Origin: Acidimicrobiales bacterium
GTDB taxonomy: Bacteria; Actinomycetota; Acidimicrobiia; Acidimicrobiales; Aldehydirespiratoraceae
Length of the DNA: 42,532 bases
NCBI GenBank assembly: GCA_029247365.1
Contig: JAQWLJ010000065.1
Location: forward strand, 1-42,532
Reading direction: 5' to 3'
Both the position numbers and the translations under genes were made by a program. Below are positions 34,161 through 42,532 of the stretch, piece by piece. The notes beneath the pieces were generated by a model, which worked only from the letters and a program-made list of their open reading frames with translations, was not told the DNA's origin and made no database searches. Within the stretch, counting starts at the first letter, position 1; each line of letters starts with the position of its first letter.

Positions 34161-34997
34161 TCAGCCCACGGCGATAAGTGCTGCGCCGGCGAGGGCAGCG
34201 ATGAACCCCAGTTGCTGGCCTCGGGTCAGGCGCTCCTTCAACACGATCCGTGCAAGCACAACCGTAGAGACGGGATACAGCGATGACAGCACTGCCGCGA
34301 TCGTGAGCGAACCGGCGTCGGCGGCATACAGGAACAGCGCATTGGAGCCAGCGTCGAATCCCCCGAGCGCGATGAGGAGTCGCCGCGAGATTGGGTCGGT
34401 CGGCACGATCCGCTCGCGCCGAGCCAGAAAAAACAGGAGCAGCGCGCCACCCGTGAGAAGGCGACCACCGACGATCGACCATGGGGCCGATGCCGGGTCG
34501 GTCTGGTCGAGGATCACGAACATGAATCCAAACCCGGCGCCCGCCAGCAATGCCTCGAGGACGACCATCGCCGTGACGGGTTGCTTCTCCGTTGGTGCCC
34601 AACTGACCAGGGCGATTGCCGACAGTGCGAGTACGACCCCCAACCAGGCTCGACCAGACAACACATCGCCACTGAGAAGGACACCCCAGGCGGCCGGAAC
34701 CGCCGCCGAGGTAATGGCGGTGAGTGGCGCGACCACGCCCATCGGTCCGAGTGCAAGGCCCCGGTAGAGCAGCCCAAGCCCGACGAGTCCAGAGGACCCG
34801 GCGAGTGCGCCCCACGCCAGATCAACCGCTATGAACTCGTTGGCAAGCAACAACGCGGCCACCGTGATCCCGGCAAGGCCAACAAGGTGCGACGCTGCCA
34901 GCACCTGCAGAATACGCACCCGGCGCCCGGCTAAACCGCCGAGGAAGTCACCGGTGCCAAACAGCGCTGCGGTCAGCAAGCTTAGGAAGACAGCCAC
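34161..34997 (-). CDS. EamA/DMT-family permease
   Basis: A drug/metabolite transporter with ten hydrophobic segments in two EamA repeats, 278 residues. The first repeat has LYRGLALGPMGVVAPLTAITSAAVPAAWG (about 77-105); the second has ALFLYAADAGSLTIAAVLSSLYPVSTVVLARIVLKERLTRGQQLG (about 219-263), the classic end with the KERLT loop. The substrate is unknown. The GTG start lacks a Shine-Dalgarno site; TAGCCT lies six bases before it, suggesting a leaderless mRNA. Confidence 0.9.
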   Translation of the reverse strand: MAVFLSLLTAALFGTGDFLGGLAGRRVRILQVLAASHLVGLAGITVAALLLANEFIAVDLAWGALAGSSGLVGLGLLYRGLALGPMGVVAPLTAITSAAVPAAWGVLLSGDVLSGRAWLGVVLALSAIALVSWAPTEKQPVTAMVVLEALLAGAGFGFMFVILDQTDPASAPWSIVGGRLLTGGALLLFFLARRERIVPTDPISRRLLIALGGFDAGSNALFLYAADAGSLTIAAVLSSLYPVSTVVLARIVLKERLTRGQQLGFIAALAGAALIAVG

Positions 34998-35003
34998 GCG
35001 ATG

Positions 35004-35009
35004 AGGCTA
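35004..35009 (-). promoter_or_regulatory. Leaderless -10 (TAGCCT) of the EamA gene
   Basis: TAGCCT on the minus strand ends six bases before the GTG start. Confidence 0.4.
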
Positions 35010-35098
35010 GAGGGAGCCAACCCGCATGGCGTCGACTGGCCCCCACCACGCTCGGCAGACCACAATGCCCCCTACAACGTCCTAGATCGGAGCGAGAC

Positions 35099-36187
35099 GT
35101 GCAGGGACTCATCTGCGAAGGCACCACAGAAGACAGTGTCCGACTGTCCGACAACATCGAACTCGTCGGCGACCTCTCGCCGCGTCAGGTCCGCGTCGAG
35201 ATCCACGCCGCAGGCGTATGCGGCAGTGACATGAGCTGCATTCACGGCAAGTACTACATGCCGACCCCACTGATACCGGGCCACGAGGCGGCCGGCAAGG
35301 TGGTGGAGATCGGCTCGGCCGTCACCTACACGCAGGTCGGCGATCACGTCATCCTCTCGACCTTCGGCAATTGTGGGCATTGTGCCGACTGCGAGGCGGG
35401 CGAACCCGGCAACTGCGCGATCGGTATGGGAGGGCTGGCTCAGCCCTACGCGGAAGGTGATCAACCGCTCTACAACTTCGCCAACCTCGGTGCGTTCGTG
35501 CAGGAGACGATCGTCGCGGAAAACCAGTGCATTCCAATCCCGAAGGAAATGCCCCTGACCTCGGCAGCGCTTATCGGCTGTGGCGTCATGACCGGCGCCG
35601 GCGCGGTATTCAACCGAGCTCGCGTCCAGCTCGGTGACAGCGTCGTCGTGATCGGCGCCGGCGGAGTTGGCCTCAACGTCATTCAAGCCGCAAAGCTCGT
35701 CGGTGCGAGCCAGATCATCGCAATTGACCGCGTTCCGGCGAAAGAAACGCTTGCCACCGCGTTTGGGGCGACCGACTTCTTGGTCGCCGATGATGACGAA
35801 TTCGACGCAATCGGTTCGGTGAAGGCGCTGAGTGGCGGGGGTGTCCACCATGCCTTTGAGGTCGTGGGCCACACCGGTCTTCTTGTGGATGCAATCCAGA
35901 TGACGCGAGCTGGGGGCAACATTTGTGCCGTCGGCGTGCCCGACCTGACGGCGAGCGTCACGTACAACTTCCAGTCGCTGCATCAGAACAAGAATCTGAT
36001 GGGGATCCGAGCCGGTGGCGCTCGCCCCCGCAAAGATTTCCGCACGCTGGCCGATCTCTACATGAAGGGGGTGCTGAAGCTCGACGAGATGATCAGCAAT
36101 ACGGCCGGGCTCGACGGCCTCATCCCCGCGTTCGACGCCATGCGTGAAGGCACCGAGGCGCGCACGGTCCTTCTCCCCCACGGCTAA
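35099..36187 (+). CDS. Zinc-dependent alcohol dehydrogenase (MDR family)
   Basis: A medium-chain dehydrogenase of 362 residues. Catalytic zinc ligands C41, H62 with E63, and C161; structural zinc cysteines C92, C95, C98 and C106 (CGHCADCEAGEPGNC); NAD loop GAGGVG at 186-191. The layout resembles class III-like and NDMA-dependent actinobacterial alcohol dehydrogenases. The substrate (alcohol or polyol) is unknown. The GTG start has GGAG six bases upstream. Divergent from the EamA gene across 101 bp; the stop shares CTAA with the convergent MFS gene. Confidence 0.92.
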   Translation: MQGLICEGTTEDSVRLSDNIELVGDLSPRQVRVEIHAAGVCGSDMSCIHGKYYMPTPLIPGHEAAGKVVEIGSAVTYTQVGDHVILSTFGNCGHCADCEAGEPGNCAIGMGGLAQPYAEGDQPLYNFANLGAFVQETIVAENQCIPIPKEMPLTSAALIGCGVMTGAGAVFNRARVQLGDSVVVIGAGGVGLNVIQAAKLVGASQIIAIDRVPAKETLATAFGATDFLVADDDEFDAIGSVKALSGGGVHHAFEVVGHTGLLVDAIQMTRAGGNICAVGVPDLTASVTYNFQSLHQNKNLMGIRAGGARPRKDFRTLADLYMKGVLKLDEMISNTAGLDGLIPAFDAMREGTEARTVLLPHG

Positions 36188-37419
36188 GGCGCACGCACCT
36201 CCGAGAACTGGTCAACGTCGCGAAGCGCCGGGAAGAACCGCCACCAAACGGCGACGACCGCTAGCGTTCCCACGGAGCCGAACAGCATCGCACCGACCAG
36301 GCCGAACGCAGCTGCCGTGAGACCCGACTCGACCGCCCCGAGTTCGTTCGATGCGCCGATGAAGACGTTCTCGACTGCGAGCACCCGACCGCGCATCTCC
36401 TCGGGCGTCGCGAGCGGGACCAGTGTTGATCGTATGTACACCGAGATCTGATCCGAACCAGCGGCAATCGCCAACGCGACGATGGCCACGACATAGCTGG
36501 TGGTCAGGGCCACGACGACGTGCATGATGCCAAAGATGGCGATCACACCGAGAAGCACACGGCCGACATGGCGGCGCACGGGCCGAATCGCGAGGCTAAG
36601 GGCGACCATCGCCGAGCCGGCCCCAACCGCAGCCCGCAGGCCACCGAGCCCTACTGCTCCGACGCCAAGTCTTTTCTCGGCGATTGCCGGTAGCAGTGCG
36701 ATGACCCCACCGAACAGGACGGCGAACAGATCGAGGCTGATCGCCCCAAAGACCACAGGCTGACGGCGAATGAACCGTAACCCCTCTCGAGCGTCACGAA
36801 TGGCCTGCATACCGCCTCGAGTGGCGAGTTTGCGGGTCGGCAACTTCGGCATCGAAGCCACGATGAGTATGGCAAGCCCATAGGCGCCGGCTGCGACCAG
36901 ATATGGCGTTGCGATGTCGGCCACAAATACCCAAGCGAGAACGAGCGGTCCACTGATGATTCCAGCCTGGAACGCCACCGACCGAAGTGGGATGACGCGC
37001 TCGAGAACATCGGGAGGTGCCATGTCGATCGTGATGGCGCGAGCGGCCGGCGTACCGATCGAGCGGGTTACGGCGAAGAGGACCATCAGGCCGAAAATCG
37101 GCCCCACCGATGTCGGGTTGGTGTTCACGTACGCAAACATCGCAATCGACACGGCGATGTCACCGGCCAGCCCGATCGCAAACATCAGTCGCCGGTCAAA
37201 GCGGTCCGCCAGCGAACCGGTGAAGGGTGCGAGCAAGGCCATCGGCAGGAACTCGGCCAGGCCGATGAGTCCAAGGTCAAGCTCGCGCCCGGTCATGTCG
37301 AAGACCTGCTTCCCCACGATCGTCACGGTGCCGACCGTGGCAAACGCGTTCATGAAGTAGGCACCCAGCAGGATCCGAAGTGGGAGTGGGATCGCTGGGC
37401 GGTCCGGGGTGTTCGTCAC
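36184..37419 (-). CDS. MFS transporter (EntS-like exporter family)
   Basis: A 411-residue membrane protein with about 12 hydrophobic segments. LADRFDRRLMFAIGL (about 70-84) is the MFS signature between segments 2 and 3. APFTGSLADRFDRR and RGRVLAVENVFIGASNELGAVESG match the MFS_3/enterobactin-exporter-like subgroup. The substrate is unknown. Its GTG start overlaps the stop of the LLM oxidoreductase gene (37416-37419), so the two are translationally coupled and may act on the same compound. Confidence 0.88.
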   Translation of the reverse strand: MTNTPDRPAIPLPLRILLGAYFMNAFATVGTVTIVGKQVFDMTGRELDLGLIGLAEFLPMALLAPFTGSLADRFDRRLMFAIGLAGDIAVSIAMFAYVNTNPTSVGPIFGLMVLFAVTRSIGTPAARAITIDMAPPDVLERVIPLRSVAFQAGIISGPLVLAWVFVADIATPYLVAAGAYGLAILIVASMPKLPTRKLATRGGMQAIRDAREGLRFIRRQPVVFGAISLDLFAVLFGGVIALLPAIAEKRLGVGAVGLGGLRAAVGAGSAMVALSLAIRPVRRHVGRVLLGVIAIFGIMHVVVALTTSYVVAIVALAIAAGSDQISVYIRSTLVPLATPEEMRGRVLAVENVFIGASNELGAVESGLTAAAFGLVGAMLFGSVGTLAVVAVWWRFFPALRDVDQFSEVRAP

Positions 37420-38294
37420 CCGGGACGCATGACGTCCATCACCTGCTCTTTGAAGCGGTGGACGTGTTCAGGCGTCAGCGGGTGACCGAAGTCCATCGTG
37501 AAATGCGTGATCTCCAAGTCGTGGAGCCGGCTCAGATGGTCCAGAAGCGCTTCACTCTCGGCATCGCTGGTAGGCAGCGCCCGCTCGATGGTGGTACCGA
37601 CCTCGATCGTCAGTGGGTCTCGCCCTGCCTCTGTGGCCGAGTCCCGCACGATCCCGAGCCGCATGTTCCAGTCGGCCTCGTCGAGATAGAAACAGTTCCA
37701 CTGATCGGCCTGGCGACCCACGAGCGGCAAACCGACCTTGGCACCGAAGGCACCAATACAGACACGCGGCGCAGGATCTGGCAGAGGGGGTGCACTTGCG
37801 TCGTCAATGCTGAAGTACTGGCCCTGGAATGTTGGGTGGTCCTCGGTCCACATCAGACGACAGACCTGAATCAGCTCCTCGAGTTGAGCAAAGCGGACCG
37901 ATGGCTTGGGAAAGTCGTAGCCGTACGCGGCGTACTCCTCAGCCCGCCAGCCAGCACCAATACCGAGCACGAAGCGGCCGCCCGAAAGCGTCTGCAGTGT
38001 GGCCGCCATCTTTGCCGTGAGCGCCGGCGGTCGGTAGCCGTGGCCGAGCACGTGGTGGCACAGCGTGACGTCGGGAAATCTGGCCCCTAACCAGGTGAGG
38101 GTCGTCCACGCTTCAAGGAATGGATCGGTACGGGCATCGAACCCGTAGAAATGGTCGGCGATCCAAAGGCTGTCGAACAAGGGCAGGGCCACCGGCAGGA
38201 TGTGCTCTTGCTGGTAGAGAACGATCGACTGGTGGTCGCTGCCTGCGTTGCCGATCACCGGCGACAGCCAACCGAACTTTAGGTCATGAGGCAT
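37416..38294 (-). CDS. LLM-class (F420-dependent-type) oxidoreductase
   Basis: A luciferase-like monooxygenase fold of 292 residues. FDSLWIADHF (40-49), TLCHHVLGHGYRPPALTAKMAATLQTLSGGRFVLGIGAGW (about 77-116) and RFAQLEELIQVCRLMW are the standard strands and helices of the actinobacterial F420-dependent group. FMN or F420 use cannot be separated by eye, but F420 is common in this lineage. The substrate is unknown. A TAGCGT hexamer six bases before the ATG and no ribosome-binding site suggest a leaderless mRNA. First gene of a two-gene operon with the MFS exporter. Confidence 0.9.
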   Translation of the reverse strand: MPHDLKFGWLSPVIGNAGSDHQSIVLYQQEHILPVALPLFDSLWIADHFYGFDARTDPFLEAWTTLTWLGARFPDVTLCHHVLGHGYRPPALTAKMAATLQTLSGGRFVLGIGAGWRAEEYAAYGYDFPKPSVRFAQLEELIQVCRLMWTEDHPTFQGQYFSIDDASAPPLPDPAPRVCIGAFGAKVGLPLVGRQADQWNCFYLDEADWNMRLGIVRDSATEAGRDPLTIEVGTTIERALPTSDAESEALLDHLSRLHDLEITHFTMDFGHPLTPEHVHRFKEQVMDVMRPG

Positions 38295-38300
38295 GCCCCG

Positions 38301-38306
38301 ACGCTA
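38301..38306 (-). promoter_or_regulatory. Leaderless -10 (TAGCGT) of the LLM oxidoreductase gene
   Basis: TAGCGT on the minus strand ends six bases before the ATG. Confidence 0.4.
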
Positions 38307-38349
38307 GGTGGTACTGGCCTCGCAGCGTGACTCCTGCGACGATCAGGCC

Positions 38350-39377
<1,028 letters not shown>

Positions 39378-39381
<4 letters not shown>

Positions 39382-41084
39382 GACCGCATCGATTCGAGGC
39401 CGATCGCCGCCGCGACCGTCGCAAGCGCGGACCGGTCACCGGTTACCGATGCCCGCCCTACCGACTCGGCATCGGTGAGACTGATCCGCTCAGCGACGAG
39501 CTCAGCGAATGTCGTGCGGTCGAGTGCCACCACCGCACCCGCATCGGCGCCATCGGTTGGGACGGCGACTGAACGCCGCAGATGAAGACCCGTGATGCCG
39601 TGGTCGGCGACATAGAATGCGAGGTGTGCGTCTTGGCCTGCGGCGACGTCAGGATCGACGCGAACCCGCAGAGCCGCAATGAGGTCAGCCGGGCTGAGTG
39701 CCAGCGCAGCACGGACCCCAAAAGTGTGCTGCCGGTGCCGGCTGAGGTCGATGGACCCCTCGAGCTCGCGAGCACGCGTGAGCGTCCAGTTGCGCACATT
39801 GGCCGACGTCGTCCGCTGCCCGATTGTCCGCAGCGCAGTGGCAAGGCGGGACCGGTCGGCTGCGGGCGGGTCGTCGAGCCGCACCAGCCACGTGGCGAGC
39901 TCGATCGCCCACCGGAGGTCGTCTTCTCCGATCGCTCGATCACAGGCAGAGCGCACGTTCTCAGCTCCGCCGAACCCGGCGACAAGTCGCTGTGCGCGCT
40001 CAGCGGGGGGTAACGGGAACAGGTTCGCCGGATCACCGTCGAACCAACCGCGTAGACCAGCCTGAATCTGACGCACGTGATGTTCGGCGAGTCCGTAGTG
40101 CATCTGGGTGAAATACGACGCCTCGTACTGGTCGGGCAGGCGGATGCGGGCGGCGATCTCGGCGCTGCTCAGTCCCTGATTAATGCCGCGGACAGCCTGG
40201 TCCCAGAGAAACTGAATGCTGTCGCGGTAGCGAACTGTTTCGTGATGAATGCGGTCCCGGCCCGAGATCGGCGGGCCGTGCGCACACACGAGATGTTCGG
40301 GTTCAAGTCTGACAATGTGGTCGACCCCGTCGAGAAGGACTCTGGGGTCTCGGTACTCTTCCCCTCGTATCGGGAACACATTGAACAGCGCAGGCCACAC
40401 GATGTTATTGACGCAGACCTGCTTCGACGGAAACCAAACCGTGACATTGTCATCGGCGTCGGACGGCGCCGGCTGGAACTCGACCGCGAGGCCGGCGATG
40501 GTGGCCCTCATTGGTTCGCTGATCAGGTGATCGGGCGGGAGAAAGCCCGGCGTGAACGGCGCGTGATCCGAGAACCGGTAGGCGAGGCCGAGGCCGACAT
40601 TGAGCAAGCCGTCCGATCCGTCGGCCGGAAGCTCGATACCGAACTGCTCAATCAGACCTCGGCGGGCCGTTGGACCAACCTCCGTGCCCATCCGGGCCAA
40701 GTTGCCCTCGATGCCCTGGTGCCCCCACACCGGGAGTGGCCCCGGGGAGTCCTCAAGGATGGCAGCCGTGCCATTTGCGTAGTGGAAGTGGGTGTAGATC
40801 ACGGCCACGATCGGACGGTCGGTGACGTTGCGGAGTTCGACGATCGCGGCTGCCATCTCCTCGCGGCACTCACCCGTATCAATGGCAATAATGCCGTCGG
40901 GGCCCTCGACGAACGCCTGGTTCGACAGCCCGTTCCCCACAAGGCACCAAACACCATCGGCCACCGTCCAGAATCGGCGTTCCAAGCGCGCCGTGTGGTC
41001 GATCAAGGACTGATGCGCCACCTCACCCTTGGGCCCGATGCCGGACGAGTTGGTATCGAGTTCGAAGCTCTGAGGATTGGTCAC
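39378..41084 (-). CDS. Metallo-beta-lactamase-fold protein with alkyl-sulfatase-like dimerisation domain and altered zinc motif
   Basis: A 568-residue protein laid out like class III alkyl sulfatases: MBL domain (about 35-300), helical dimerisation domain (about 300-430) and an SCP2-like C-terminal domain (about 440-565). The zinc motif HxHxDH reads THFHYAN: H99 and H101 are kept, but Asp and His are replaced by A103 and N104. A later AHGP histidine is kept. A normal two-zinc site is therefore unlikely; it may hold one metal or use another chemistry. No secretion signal is visible. Its GTG overlaps the HisC/Pat stop (41081-41084), so it is translated together with that gene. Confidence 0.82.
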
Positions 41085-42166
41085 GCCTCACCGCCCACGT
41101 CGGCGAGGGCGGCGAGGAACTTGTCGTTCTCAGCCGGCGTGCCGATCGTGACCCGGATCCCCTCCCCTGCGAATGGTCTGGTGACCACGCCCCGACGCTC
41201 CAGGCCGAGGCACACCTCGAGGGTGCGTTCACCGAGGTCGAGGTACACGAAGTTCGCCTGCGCGTCTGGGAGGACCCAGCCCGCTTCCGTGAGCACGGAG
41301 ACGACACGATGCCGCTCGACGAGCAGAAGGTCGATCGCTGGCTGATAGTCAGCGACATTTCGTACTGCGGCGGTGGCGCCGGCTTGGGCGATGGCATTGA
41401 CTGCGAACGGCACCAGGGTCTTGTCGACCTCGGTCACCACGTCAGGATGGGCGACGAGGTACCCCGTCCGAACACCGGCAAGCCCGTAGGCCTTTGACAG
41501 CGTCCGGGTGACGACGACGTTGGGGAACTCGGGGACGAGGTCGCGGACGGGATCACCGAAGACCGGGTCGAGAAACTCCCGGTAGGCCTCGTCGACAATG
41601 ACCATCACGTCGGACGGCAAACGGGAGACGAGTTCGCGGATCTCCGCCGTTGTGACTGCAGTTCCGGTCGGATTGTTCGGCGTGGCGAGCAGCACCAGCT
41701 TTGTGCCGTCAGTAACGGCGCCGGCCACCGCATCGAGATCGGAGCGGAGGCCGACAAGAGGGGTTTCGACGAAGGTCGAGCCCATGAGCTGGGCAAAGAT
41801 CGGATAAGCCTCGAACGAGCGCCACGGACTAATAACTTCATCGCCGGCATCGATGTAGGTCAGGAACAACTGCTGGAGGAGCCCGACGGAACCGCACCCC
41901 ACACCGACCTGGCGTTCGTCAATCCCGATCCACTCACCGATCGCCTGGCGCAGTTCGGTCGCACGATGGTCGGCGTACCGGTTCACCCCCCGGGCCGCGT
42001 CCTGCATTGCTTCGACAACCTGCGGAATCGGTTGATAGGGGTTCTCGTTGGAGGCGAGCTTGATCGCATCGACGATGCCGTGCTCCTCCTCGGCTTGCTC
42101 GGCAGCCTTGCCCGGCCGGTAGGCGGGCAGGCCGGTGACAGCGGGGCGGACTCGACCGATCGACAT
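41081..42166 (-). CDS. Histidinol-phosphate/aromatic aminotransferase (HisC/Pat)
   Basis: A fold-I PLP aminotransferase of 361 residues. LASNENPYQP, ATPNNPTGT, VDEAYREF and TLSKAYGLAGVR (PLP lysine K225) are the class signatures. The stretch SPWRSFEAYPIF is typical of the actinobacterial Pat/HisC2 group, which transaminates phenylpyruvate, so this may be an aromatic aminotransferase rather than the main HisC. No other his gene is in the window, which also favours Pat. ATG 42166 (MSIGRVRP) is chosen; a GTG five codons upstream is possible. Only 31 bp separate it from the divergent permease. Confidence 0.9.
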   Translation of the reverse strand: MSIGRVRPAVTGLPAYRPGKAAEQAEEEHGIVDAIKLASNENPYQPIPQVVEAMQDAARGVNRYADHRATELRQAIGEWIGIDERQVGVGCGSVGLLQQLFLTYIDAGDEVISPWRSFEAYPIFAQLMGSTFVETPLVGLRSDLDAVAGAVTDGTKLVLLATPNNPTGTAVTTAEIRELVSRLPSDVMVIVDEAYREFLDPVFGDPVRDLVPEFPNVVVTRTLSKAYGLAGVRTGYLVAHPDVVTEVDKTLVPFAVNAIAQAGATAAVRNVADYQPAIDLLLVERHRVVSVLTEAGWVLPDAQANFVYLDLGERTLEVCLGLERRGVVTRPFAGEGIRVTIGTPAENDKFLAALADVGGEA

Positions 42167-42197
42167 ACCGCGAGTATGCACCGGCTAGAACACGCAC

Positions 42198-42532
42198 GTG
42201 GATGTCGGAACCGTCGCAGCACTTCTGGTCTTCGCGCTGATCATCGGTGCGTACGGGACGATCATCGGCGCGGGCGGTGGCTTTCTGCTGATTCCCGGCC
42301 TTGTCTTGCTGTTCGACCTCGAAGGCGCCGCCGCAGTTGGAACCGGCGCAGTCACCTTGTCAGCCATTGGGGCCTCGGGGGCGTGGGCCTACAATCGCGA
42401 GGGACTGGTCGATCGCCGGGCCGCCGTTTGGTTCGCGCTGGGATCGGTTCCGGTCGCTCTGTTCTGTGCGCTCGTGGTCGCGTCACGAATCGACCGAGCC
42501 GCCTTTACCGACGTCCTCGCCCTGATCTTGCT
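42198..42532 (+). CDS. TauE/SafE-family permease, 5' part
   Basis: The first 111 codons of a membrane protein; the gene runs off the window end. The N-terminus has hydrophobic segments with the family motif IIGAGGGFLLIPGLVLL (about 22-38), then a second stretch GTGAVTLSAIGASGAWAY. TauE/SafE permeases export or import sulfite, sulfoacetate and similar organic anions. The GTG at 42198 has no ribosome-binding site; TAGAAC lies six bases before it. Divergent from HisC/Pat. Confidence 0.8.
   Translation, partial: MDVGTVAALLVFALIIGAYGTIIGAGGGFLLIPGLVLLFDLEGAAAVGTGAVTLSAIGASGAWAYNREGLVDRRAAVWFALGSVPVALFCALVVASRIDRAAFTDVLALIL

Overview
The window is a dense, GC-rich stretch of bacterial chromosome with 39 supportable protein genes (the last one cut by the window edge). 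I saw no tRNA, rRNA, CRISPR array, insertion sequence, integrase or phage gene. The gene set points to an actinobacterium: a coenzyme-F420-type luciferase-like oxidoreductase, a DUF4916-type NUDIX-like protein, a menaquinone reductase-like geranylgeranyl reductase, a LytR-CpsA-Psr protein, a DivIVA-like protein, and many genes that look leaderless. The small zinc-ribbon protein and the gene mix suggest class Acidimicrobiia, but that is an inference.

Layout. 0.1-1.2 kb: a small zinc-ribbon protein and a family 2 glycosyltransferase. 1.3-7.4 kb: gltBD, the two subunits of glutamate synthase. 7.5-8.8 kb: an M18 aminopeptidase. 8.8-13.9 kb: a minus-strand operon of 5-formyl-THF cyclo-ligase, trkA and two different trkH genes. 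13.9-16.0 kb: a membrane pyrophosphatase, followed by a good intrinsic terminator. 16.4-20.6 kb: a J-domain protein, a PfkB kinase, and a cell-envelope group (M23 peptidase, DivIVA-like protein, LCP ligase). 20.6-24.0 kb: a kinase-fold phosphotransferase, MenB, an RluE-like pseudouridine synthase and Ung. 24.0-25.7 kb: a TetR-TauD operon with a 41-bp palindrome at its start. 25.7-29.7 kb: NUDIX-like protein, geranylgeranyl reductase, hotdog thioesterase, nucleoside deoxyribosyltransferase-like protein and amidohydrolase. 29.7-34.9 kb: fold-III PLP aldolase, alanine dehydrogenase with a divergent Lrp regulator, two transporters and YbaK. 35.1-42.5 kb: zinc alcohol dehydrogenase, LLM oxidoreductase with an MFS transporter, an acetylpolyamine amidohydrolase-like deacetylase, an unusual metallo-beta-lactamase-fold protein, HisC/Pat and the start of a TauE/SafE permease.

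How the genes work together. GltBD supplies glutamate. TrkA with the TrkH proteins takes up K+, and the neighbouring pyrophosphatase has the residues of the K+-dependent class. MenB, the reductase and the thioesterase could all serve menaquinone. Ald with its Lrp-type regulator handles alanine, and the next gene is a D-threonine-aldolase-like enzyme.

I did not find a complete new multi-gene system. The signals most worth a second look are: the second TrkH, in which the first selectivity-filter glycine is alanine; the 41-bp palindrome covering the TetR start; a -10 hexamer set 6-8 bases before the start codon of nine genes that lack a Shine-Dalgarno site; convergent gene pairs that share a CTAR stop tetranucleotide; and the metallo-beta-lactamase-fold protein that lacks the D-H half of its zinc motif.
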